Shown piece after piece: positions 55,181 through 64,000 of a DNA stretch of 64,000 nt. Position numbers and translations under genes: made by a program. The notes under the pieces were generated by a model. It made no database searches and was not told the origin of the DNA. It was given only the letters and a program-made list of their open reading frames with translations. The first letter of the stretch is position 1, and the number at the start of each line of letters is the position of its first letter. Origin of the DNA: Rhizophagus irregularis (taxonomy: Eukaryota > Glomeromycota > Glomeromycetes > Glomerales > Glomeraceae); assembly GCF_026210795.1 (NCBI RefSeq), contig NC_089431.1, positions 2,852,001 through 2,916,000 on the forward strand, given 5' to 3'.

Positions 55181-56570
55181 ATGACAATTATATTTAAATT
55201 TTTTAATTTTAATGATATTATTAAAAAAAATCAAAAAATAATATAATTAAATCAATTTTATTTATGTCAGCTGGTGTGAATCTATCATTTTCATGTAACT
55301 TGTATTTTGCATTTGCTTAATAAAGTTAGTTTTTTGAATATAAAAACTTAATTCTATAAATCAGCCCATATGATAATAATAAATAATATTTAACAGTATT
55401 ATCGCCATTTTCAATTTGGTTGAAACTGTGGCTTGTCGATCAATTATAATAAAAAGACTGAAAACTCGTAATTTTGTGAAACTGTACTAATAAAGCATCA
55501 CGTTTCACATATGAACATATAAAATATTTTGATTGACGCATCATGCTAAGCCACTCCTGTATTATTTTTATTGTTTTTTTTTTATTTTCATAATGTTTTA
55601 ATGGGAGATTACTAGCGATTCAACTCCAATTAAATATATTAAATGGGAGTATAATAGCAGTCCCTCCCTGAAAACTGTAACTTCACACTAAATATTATTG
55701 TTTTTTTTTTTATTTAACTGGAGTATTTAACTGAAAATACTTATTAAATAATAATAAAGTACTTGCCAGTATTTTAGATTGCAAAGTTTAACATTATTTT
55801 AAAGGTAAACTAAGTTTATTATTATTATATTGGTAATATTAGCAAGTAATAATTACTGATTTTTATTTTTATTCATTTTATTATAGACCTTGTTGGATAA
55901 ACAAGATATTTTTATATACAGCTAGAGATAAATATTTATATCTATAGATAAATGTGGTAGTGCTTTTAAGTTAGGACAATTTTTGGATTATGATTAGAAA
56001 AAGATTTGTTTCTTTCAAAAATTAAAAAATCATTTAAATTACAAATTAACAGAAAACTAAGATTTTGATTTTTTTTTTAAAAAAAAATCATTATAATTAT
56101 ATAAACTTTAAATCTTTAAATAAAAAATTATTCAAATCAAATTACAGATAATCGAAATATTATAAAGTAGTAATTATTGTTTTTAAATGGTTGGTGAAAT
56201 TTTCTAATTATTGTAAGGTTGCAAAAGGCATAATATTAAAATTTTTTTTTTTGAACGTTTAAATGCAAAAAATAATTTTTTTATTCAGTAAATTATTATG
56301 TGTTTAAATTTCATTGGCTGATCATTGTTGATCAACATGTGACATAAGTGTTTTCAGTATTTTATTATTTTTATTTATAATTTAATCAGTTTCAACTAAA
56401 TCGAAAATAGCGATAAAATAATAAATAATTTTTTAATATTTATGATTTCTTAAGGATATATTATAAATAAAATAATTAAAATTCTAAATATTTCTAATTT
56501 TGGTTTTATTTTAGCTTTTTTTAATTGATTAAAATTGTTTTTATACAATAATTTGTTATTATTTAGTAAT
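55181..56570. other. AT-rich stretch
   Basis: No gene. Contains poly(T) and poly(A) tracts and GATCATTGTTGATCAACATG at 56321-56340. No structure was defined. Confidence 0.3.
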
Positions 56571-56571
56571 T

Positions 56572-56770
56572 AAAAAAAAATGATATATACTATAACTCAT
56601 TAGAATCCTTTTATTAAAAGTTTTTGAATAATATCAAAATTTTTTTTAATATTAATAAATAGCAAATTGCTGTAACATTATTTATTAATATTAAAATAAT
56701 AATTTTAATATTATTTGAAAGTCCTTAATAAAAGAATTCTAATGAATTATAGTATAAATTATTTTTTTAT
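56572..56770. mobile_element. 199-bp foldback MITE with about 90-bp arms
   Basis: The left arm TATACTATAACTCATTAGAA, TCCTTTTATTAAAAG pairs with the reversed right arm TATACTATAATTCATTAGAA, TTCTTTTATTAAGG, and pairing continues through AATATTAATAAATA, leaving almost no loop. Confidence 0.85.
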
Positions 56771-57217
56771 AATTATACCAGTTAAATAATAACAAATTGG
56801 AAATCAATTAAATATCTGAATAATATTAGAGTGATATTTCTAATTTGTTATCATTAGTAAATATTCAGCATTTATTAAATGACTTTAGACATTTAAATTC
56901 TCTTTTAGAAGATACTTTTTAGTTTTTAATTATTATTTAGTATACAATTCAATATGCTCAAATAATATATAAATGTATATACTAATTGATAATAAATTAA
57001 TTATTTATTAAATACTTACTGGTCAAATATTTACTATTTGATATATTAATATACTAATTAATAACTTTTTGATTAAATACTAATATACCAATTGATAACT
57101 TTTCAATTAATTTATAATAAGAAGAAATCTTCTGATTGCTATACATCTTTATTTAAAATATTATAAAATTAAAAATATTAATAATAAAAATTATTTATAT
57201 TATTTAATAATTTCATA

Positions 57218-57383
57218 TATAGGCTCTGTAATAAAAAGAGGGAAAACTACCTAAAAAATTTAATTTATATTTATATACTAAAAATACTCCAAATATTATA
57301 ATTTGTTCAAAATTAATATTTAATATTAACTAAAAAAATTTTTTTTTAGCAGTTTTTTCTCTTTCTATTGCAAAGAGCCTATA
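57218..57383. mobile_element. 166-bp MITE (TTGCAATAGAAAG family)
   Basis: The ends TATAGGCTCTGTAATAAAAA and, reversed, TATAGGCTCTTTGCAATAGA are inverted repeats extending about 40 bp (AGAGGGAAAACT / AAGAGAAAAAACT). Flanked by TA repeats. Related at its ends to the MITE at 29951-30112. Confidence 0.85.
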
Positions 57384-57454
57384 TATTTACTAATACTATT
57401 ATTATATTCTTATACTTTTGAAACTTTTCTAAAATTTGGTAAAAAAAGTTTTGA

Positions 57455-57785
57455 AATAAAATTTTTTAAAACTTGCCATTACTGATTCAAATTCAAAAAA
57501 ACTAATAATACCTAAAAAAACAAAGAAAAAAAAAATTAAATATTTTTTTAATTAAAAAAAGTTTTAAAATAAAACTTTTTTAAATTTGTTATTACTGATG
57601 ATTCAAATTCAAAAAACTGATAATATTTAAAAAATAAAGAAAAAAAATTTAAATATTTTTTTAATTAAAAAAATTTCAAAATAAAACTTTTTAAACTTAT
57701 TATCATTAATCTAAATCTAAAGATCAGAACTAATAATACCTAAAAAAACAGAGAAAAAAAATTAAATATAATATTTTTTTTAAAA
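57455..57785. repeat. Three diverged tandem copies, about 117-bp period
   Basis: Landmarks ATTACTGATTCAAATTCAAA, then AATAATACCTAAAAAA and ATATTTTTTTAATTAAAAAA recur near 57480, 57590 and 57705. Confidence 0.75.
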
Positions 57786-57944
57786 AAAAAAATATTAAAA
57801 GTTTCAAAATTTTTAAAACATACAGATTTAAAATTTATATTGAAATCTAAGATTATTTCTAAAAAAAATTGAAAATAGAATTAGTTATATTTACTAATAT
57901 TTCAATTTATCCTTTTTTTAAATATATACTTTTTAAGGTATTTT

Positions 57945-58215
57945 GTTAATCCTAAAATATTTTAAGGATTCTATAATAAAAAAAAAAGAAAATGGAATAT
58001 TAGTAAATGAAACTAATGTCTATAATTTAAAAAAAAAATAACTCTTTTTTTTTATTACCTTTTGAGACATTTTATTATTTCTAAAATATTTTAAGAGTCC
58101 TATAATAAAAAAAAATAGAATAATAGTAAATAATACTAATATTCATAATTTAAAAAAAAACACCTCTCTTTATTTATCTTTTGAGATGTTTTATTAGTTT
58201 TAAAATAATTTAAAA
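57945..58215. repeat. Two tandem copies, about 127-bp period
   Basis: Landmarks TCCTATAATAAAAAAAAATA, AATATTAGTAAAT and CTTTTTTTTTATTACCTTTT recur. Two further copies lie at 58820-59030. Confidence 0.75.
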
Positions 58216-58819
58216 GTCCAATATAATGAATAATATATAAATTAATTTGATACAAATTAAATTACAAAAATTGCAATAATAATCGATTTAAATACCTTCT
58301 GTTTTACTATTATCACCTTTTAGGCATTTTTCTACAATGAACCAATTACTTATAATTCAAGCAATGCATTATTTGACTGGAAAAGTCTTGGATTAATATT
58401 ACTATATTAAATAGCTGTAATGATTAAGCCTTTATAAAAACAAAAGAAAAAAAAAGGTTTAAAAGAGCATAATTAGATTTATACAGAATAATTGCCAAAA
58501 ATTTAGAAATTGGCAAATTTTCTGTTTCATATATTATAAAACATTTTTATAAATATGATTATATGAAAGATCTTTCTTCACTTACAGAATGATCATAGCT
58601 TTTGATTACTAATGATGTAAAATCTGGTATTTTAATCTCAAATGGAATTATAGTTAAATTTCCCTCTAATTAAAGATTTATTGCAAAAGTATTTTTTTTT
58701 TTTTACATTTAACTAGGAGAATTTAAATTTTGACATTATCTTATTATAAAAATCCTAAATTTAAAATTATTTAAAATCAACTGTATACTAAAAATTGTAA
58801 AATCTATATATTTTATAGT

Positions 58820-59030
58820 AATTTTTGATTATAAAAAAAAGAAAATGGAATGTTAGTAAATAACATTAGCATCCATAATTTAAAAGAAATCGCCTCTCTT
58901 TATTTACTTTTCAAGATGTTTTATCAATTTCAAAATATCTTAAAAGTCTTATAATAAAAAAAAAGAAAATGGAATATTAGTAAATGATACTAACATTCAT
59001 AATTTAAAAAAATTTTCCCTCCCTTTTTTA
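58820..59030. repeat. Further copies of the 57945-58215 repeat
   Basis: AAAGAAAATGGAATGTTAGT and AAAGAAAATGGAATATTAGT start two copies about 127 bp apart, each followed by AACATTCATAATTTAAA or a near match. About 600 bp of unrelated AT-rich DNA separates them from the first pair. Confidence 0.75.
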
Positions 59031-59110
59031 TTTTTTTTTTAAGAATTTCATTAGCTGTTTATTATTCATATATGGATTAAAAATTTGAAACATTATTGAG
59101 TATAAGTTTC

Positions 59111-59255
59111 TTGGTATTGGGACATTTCACCAAAAGCCATTTGCTGAAAAATAATCTCTGGCCTGAGTTATTTATAATTCTGCATAATGTTGTCCCTATT
59201 TTTTGCAAAATATCCTTTCAGTAAAATGGCTTTCAGCAAAATATACCATAACCAA
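59111..59255. mobile_element. 145-bp MITE with GTTTC flanks
   Basis: The ends TTGGTATTGGGACATTTCAC and, reversed, TTGGTTATGGTATATTTTGC are inverted repeats continuing to AAAGCCATTTTACTGAAA. The pentamer GTTTC flanks both ends. Confidence 0.7.
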
Positions 59256-60262
59256 GTTTCTTACACTATATATTAAAATAATTTGATTTAATAAATATTT
59301 TAATTTAATTGCTATTTTTTAAAATTAAATATATATAAATATATTGCACTGAAATTTTTATATAAATCTGAATTATATTAATTTAATATTTTGGTTTTAG
59401 ATTTTTTTGGTTTTAATATACTGATATTACCTATATAATATATATTCAAAAGTTTTCAAATAATTATTTTTTATAATTTGTATTGAAATTTATGTTAAAA
59501 AAAATAATAGAATTTTAAATATCAATTAGCTAATTAGCTTTTTGTAAAAAATTTTCTTTATTTTTATTATACTTTTGATAATAATAAAAACCAATTTTTT
59601 TTATAAAACAAATGTATATTTTTAACAGAATACTATTGAGTATAAATTCAATTGTTATTACATTATGAACAAATAATTAATAATTAGTTTTAACCAAAAA
59701 ATTGAAAATTTTATCCAAAAACAAAAATTTCTAAATCAAAATAAATAAAGTCACTTACCACTTTATTTGAAGAAACATTTACCATGATTTACGAGGTTGC
59801 CAAATATTTTTCTATAATTTGCTGATAGATCGCACTTTGGAAAATGTACAATTTTTACTTTTTTAATCCGATTTTTATTAAGTTTTTAAAAATAAGCTTA
59901 AAAACTTTTTATTCGGTTAGAATCACCAAAACGAACCTGAAAAATACTGTATATTTCGGCCAGAATTAAAGATCTTAGAGTGACGGACAATCAATTTAAA
60001 AAGAACTTGATATTATATAACAGAAAGAAAGAATTCACAGAACTTAATATACTACTAAGAGCAACGTATCACTCTTTTGGTTCTTAATCTATATTATTGC
60101 ACGTAACTTCTAATTGTAATGTTTAAATATCAACGATTTAGTTCATAATGCTGTCAATTAATTTATTTTTTAATAGACGAGTACATTAAATAAATATGAA
60201 AACTTCTAAACTTATTTTTGTAAATTCTTAGATAATCTAAAAATCTATTTTTTTTCTATATT
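59256..60262. other. AT-rich stretch ending at the acidic-repeat gene
   Basis: No frame. GGCCAGAATTAAAGATCTTA at 59959-59978 resembles GGCCGGAATTAAATGATCTA at 42395-42414 and may belong to a dispersed repeat. Confidence 0.35.
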
Positions 60263-61587
60263 TTACTCATTAATACCTATATATTTTTTCAAAGCTTCAT
60301 TAACTATATTTTCGGCACTTTGAAAACTTTCTTCCATATATTTAGCAAAAGAAAACTTTTGTTTGGGTATTGAAATTGATAAAGGACTTTTTATTTTATT
60401 CGTAATCGGTTCAGAATATGGATTTATTTCAACTTTAATATTTGCTATTGCGCTAAAATTTTTTTTAGAATAAAATTAATAAAATTATGATCAACTTGTT
60501 AACATACAAGTAATGCCAAAGAATTACCTTGTGGCCATTGTAGCACAAACAGAAAACGAAGCTAAAGGCTTAGTCTTGTCTTTACCGTCTTTGTTATTTT
60601 TGTCATTTTTTTCATTTTTATCGTCTTTATTGTCTTGTTCATTTTCATCGTCTTGTTCATTTTCATCGTCTTGTTCATTTTCATCGTCTTGCTCATTTTC
60701 ATCGTCTTGTTCATTTTCATCGCCTTGCTCATTAACATCGTCTTGGTCACTTTCATTGTGTTGTTCATTTTCATTATCATTTTCATTTTTATTGTCTTTG
60801 TCGTTCTTGTCGTCTTTATCGGTTTTGCCATCTTTATCGTTTTTAACAATTATACCATCTTCAACTTCAGGACATATATGTATAGAAATTGAATTGCCAG
60901 CTCTAACTTCACTTTTCATTAGCATATTGTATAATTTTTTCCTTTCTGATTTGTTTCGTGGAAAATCTGGTGAATCTGGTACATGCGCTATGTGAATAAA
61001 ATATGTATTATCTCCCATTAATGGAACCTAAAAAAAACAAATAAAAAGTTTTTTGTAGAAAGTGAAGAGTATCTGTGGTCAAATATTAGTAACTTACCTT
61101 CCATCCTATAAGTAAAAATAGTTTATCACTCAAATTCCCCTGATCAAGTACAAGTTCATAACATAATATTCCAGTTGTTCCACATGTAAATTTACTCCTA
61201 AACGCCCTGATATTTGATAAAATTTAGTGCCAATACTTTACTTAGTAATTTTATGAAATTTTCTATTTACCCAACACCCCATTTACCAGGATCGATGCTT
61301 AATGTAGGAGCATTAAAACAATCGGTTTCTGACCAATATTCCATATTTTTTAAATGATAATGCATATGAGAATTATTCACCGAAATTGTTAAACCTCTCT
61401 TTAATTGGCTACTAATGGTGCTGACTGTCTGAAGAAGCGATGCTGCTGAATCGATTGACATGGTTTTTTCAGGGAAGAAAATATTCTTTTTTGGATGCAC
61501 ACTATTTATAACTGCTAAAGCTGTAACACAAAGTATTTGTGTAATGTTACACGTTTTACACTTGGAAAATAGATTTTTCGATTGCAT
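60263..61587 (-). CDS. Four-exon gene: beta-rich domain plus acidic repeat tract
   Basis: Exons 61271-61587, 61098-61206, 60528-61027 and 60263-60452; phases agree and the total is 1116 nt (371 residues). The start MQSKNLFSK is the first ATG; a hydrophobic stretch ITQILCVTALAVI could be a signal or membrane segment, but an internal start MSIDSAASLL is possible. The central part (LTISVNNSHMHYHLKNMEYW, SIDPGKWGVG, SKFTCGTTGILCYELVL, DNTYFIHIAHV) has the strand order of the actinoporin / fungal fruit-body lectin fold (N-terminal N, then P...G, then TG..G.L.YE), a weak, unproven similarity. An acidic tract of DENEQD repeats, coded by an 18-bp tandem repeat, separates it from a helical C-terminus (FAKYMEESFQSAENIVNEAL). 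Looks intact. Confidence 0.65.
60640..60730. repeat. 18-bp coding minisatellite
   Basis: Five to six copies of TCATTTTCATCGTCTTGY (plus strand), which is DENEQD on the minus strand, lie within exon 3 of the gene at 60263-61587. Copy number is likely to vary between strains. The plus-strand frame at 60513-60995 is the complement and not a gene. Confidence 0.85.
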
Positions 61588-62506
61588 TTAACTACCGGCA
61601 AAAATAGTTACAACTGTATATACCCATTTTTTACCGCAACTTACGAAGTAAATATTCGAACCGGTAATATGAGTATCATTGCTATGTGCAGAAAAGTGAT
61701 CTTTTTAAAAACAATGGCGAAATGTCATACATAAAATAATGATTTATACGAAAATATAATAATAGTTATACGCATCCTCCCACTTCGATCCGCTTGGATG
61801 TCCAATCTCAGATTCCTCTTCAGTCGGTTCTTCCGTCAATCAAATGATTATGGCAATTCGTTCTGTAAAATACAAAAGATTAAGAAATAACTGAGCACTT
61901 CAAATTTCAGACTCTTTAACATTACTTTATTATCTTTTATCAAGGCATCAATTTTTGCCGTGTCCAACTTTCTGTATACGCACATGATTGATAAATATAA
62001 ATTGATTATTAAATTAATAATAAATACTATGGTAATTTCTAGAATCAGGCTTTCTATTATAAATTTTTTTGGTATAATGCTAACTCAAATAAATATATAT
62101 AGTATTGCATTATATATATACTATAACGGATTTTTTATAAATTTTTTTTTTTAAAAAAAAATATTTTATATATATATGTAATATCAGATTATTAACAAAT
62201 TTTCTTATAACAAACCTTTTATAAAGTAAGTTATCATTATTACAGATTGAATACTAATTAAATAATTTTTATCAAAATAACAAATTACCTTGTTATTTTT
62301 TAAGTAAGATTTCTAGTCAAAAAAAAAGCAGAATGTTCAAAAACTTTAAAATTCTAATTAGGTCATAGTAAAAATTTTTTAAAAGTTATATTATATCCTA
62401 TACTTAAAATATAATATTCTGGAAAAAAATTTAAATAAAAAAAAAAATAATTATAGAAATATATTAAGAAATATTCTAAGAAATATTTAATAAAAGATGA
62501 ATTTAT
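61588..62506. other. Upstream region of the acidic-repeat gene
   Basis: A GC-richer block at 61765-61855 reads on the minus strand as LTEEPTEEESEIGHPSGSKW, possibly an exon remnant or an upstream exon of another gene, but no splice partners were found. The rest is AT-rich. Confidence 0.35.
62492..62506. repeat. 15-bp target-site duplication, left copy
   Basis: AAAAGATGAATTTAT; the identical right copy lies at 62908-62922, directly after the poly(A). Confidence 0.85.
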
Positions 62507-62907
62507 TTTTGGCTGAAATTCAGACGTTGTTAAGATCACTGGCCAACTGACAGGAAGACTAGGCCAAATATGGAGTATTGGGATTATGGAATGCTCGCTA
62601 TCATTCACATATATATTAACCCTTTTTTTTACCTGGTTTTTTTTGTTTAAAATCCTCTTTTTTTCTTGCTGTTTCATAATGGGTTTCGCTAGAATTTCCT
62701 TATAGGTGAAGACTAAGAGGAGGGATCTCCTCTAAGAACGAGTATGTGCTCAACGCAGAAAGTGCTCTCATAGCCTAAATTTTGCCTAACAGTATACACG
62801 TGGGGTCCTTTTCAGGATAATGATTCTTATTTGTATAATGTATTATGATTTATAAACGCTTTTATTCTAATAAAGGATTTAAATATGCTGCAGCTAAAAA
62901 AAAAAAA
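62507..62907 (+). mobile_element. 5'-truncated LINE insertion with poly(A)
   Basis: The 400-bp insert is bounded by a 15-bp direct repeat and ends in about 16 A residues, with AATAAA at 62869-62874, the hallmarks of LINE-type target-primed insertion. The first part reads on the plus strand as ITGQLTGRLGQIWSIGIMEC, a segment I recall as the C-terminal tail of Rhizophagus LINE ORFs. The 3' part contains GGAGGGATCTCCTC and CTCAACGCAGAAAG. Everything upstream of the tail is missing. The clear duplication and A tract suggest a fairly recent insertion. Confidence 0.8.
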
Positions 62908-62922
62908 AAAAGATGAATTTAT

Positions 62923-64000
62923 CTGTCAATATCTTTCTAATAAAGAAAATACATATAGATAAACTTGTAATAAGTAAAAAAGCTGTAAAATCTATTAGAA
63001 AAGATCAATAAATTAAATCGTTACAAATAGCATAGGTTGTAAGAAACTAATTATTTTAATTTATAGCATATATAATTTATATGTAGATAAGTATTACTTA
63101 AAATCATATTATTATAGAAAAAAGCTAAATGTCTTAAAAAAATCTGTTGAAAAATTTGCCTTAAAAAAATCTGTCTTAGAAAAAATTAATTGAAAAAATA
63201 AGAGCAAAATACTAGCAAAATAGCAAATTAATTCTTTTAAATTGCTAAAACATTTTTTCAAATAATTTGTCTTAAATGTTTTGAAAAAATCAAACTTTTT
63301 TACTTTTTTACTTTTTTTTTAATAAGTATATCATATATTATATAAGACAAATCATAATTTTTTTTAGAACTTTATTTTAAAATACCTAAAATATAAATAC
63401 TTTTTCTTAATGAACTCTACCTTAAAAAATGATCCAATAAAATTTCTGCTTTAAGATGCTTAAAAATTATTATACTCACTTATTATTTTAAACTATAAAT
63501 GGATTTTAGAAATATTTACAATATTTTAAAAATATATTTTATAAATATTACAAATAAATATAATTATTATTTATTAAAAATGGAATATAATGGGCTAATG
63601 GCATATTTATTAGTTAAATTAGACTATTATAATAATAATCTTTTTTAATATAATTATATTAAAGAAATTCAAGCAACTTTTATATATATAAATCCATTAT
63701 TTATAAATAAAATTTATAAAATGCAAAATTACAAATAACTTCTAATTTAATAATTAAATTTTAATAAAATTTAAAAAATTTAACAATTATTAGATTTATC
63801 TCAATAAGATAAATTGAATAGTGCTTTTTACAATATAGAATTCTAAATATTTTTAAAACAAGTTATAAGTTACACTTTTAGTAAAATTAGTAAAATAGCC
63901 TATTTTTTAAAAAGTTAAAAATTAGTATTATGCAATTTTTTTGGATTTTGTAGTTCTTATTAAACTTTACAATTAAAAAAAGTTTATCAAAATTGGATTA
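62923..64000. other. AT-rich stretch to the window end
   Basis: No frame or repeat was recognised; GC is very low. Confidence 0.35.

Noticed and set aside
54828-55234. Two short frames on opposite strands
   Set aside because: They are the two arms of a foldback repeat, which explains their similarity.
60513-60995. 160-codon plus-strand frame opposite the acidic-repeat exon
   Set aside because: It is the complement of a phase-consistent spliced gene; the repeat gives Ser/Cys/Phe or Phe/Ile runs on this strand.
62363-62677. 104-codon minus-strand frame
   Set aside because: It crosses the boundary of the LINE insertion and is low-complexity.

Overview
The window looks like nuclear DNA of an arbuscular mycorrhizal fungus (Glomeromycotina, most like Rhizophagus irregularis). 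This rests on recalled protein families, not a search: a SAM-domain/nuclease-like gene, coiled-coil proteins sharing a helical module, a tyrosine recombinase and two transposase families that I associate with that genome. Short introns (GT..AG, about 40-130 bp) and very AT-rich intergenic DNA packed with transposons and MITEs fit this. No tRNA, rRNA or CRISPR array was seen.

Layout. (1) 1-6.5 kb: a gene tail at the left edge and a convergent four-exon paralogue (4978-6505, minus) of an unknown family; two tandem decayed N-terminal genes of a Tnp2/CACTA-like element; a 28-bp minisatellite; and an Hsp20-like gene (3617-4566). (2) 7.0-25.3 kb: an island with visibly higher GC than its flanks. 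It holds a primase-helicase (AEP plus SF3), a tyrosine recombinase, paired zinc-binding small proteins, an F-box-like protein, a ubiquitin-like Crinkler-header-like protein, a SAM plus PD-(D/E)XK-like protein, several coiled-coil/zinc modular proteins and a RING-H2 protein. Many of these genes are interrupted. (3) 25.3-42.4 kb: AT-rich DNA with MITEs, a nested transposon pair carrying a 3.8-kb satellite array (30.2-35.8 kb) and a 4.56-kb transposon with 9-bp target-site duplications and a RING-tailed transposase (36.7-41.3 kb). (4) 42.4-44.2 kb: a two-exon host membrane protein gene on the minus strand. (5) 46.9-54 kb: a strongly pyrimidine-rich strand, then a 4.36-kb terminal-inverted-repeat transposon with a multi-exon DDE transposase. 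(6) 54-64 kb: foldback MITEs, decayed tandem repeats, one four-exon host gene with an acidic repeat tract (60263-61587), and a 5'-truncated LINE with poly(A) and a 15-bp target-site duplication.

How the parts may work together. The island is the most interesting part: replication (AEP-SF3) and integration (tyrosine recombinase) genes sit beside cargo-like genes (Crinkler header, SAM/nuclease, RING, F-box) that share zinc and helical modules with one another. This suggests a large integrated element, or the remains of one, with its own gene families. No capsid or envelope gene was seen. That the island is one element is inference; its ends are not defined here.
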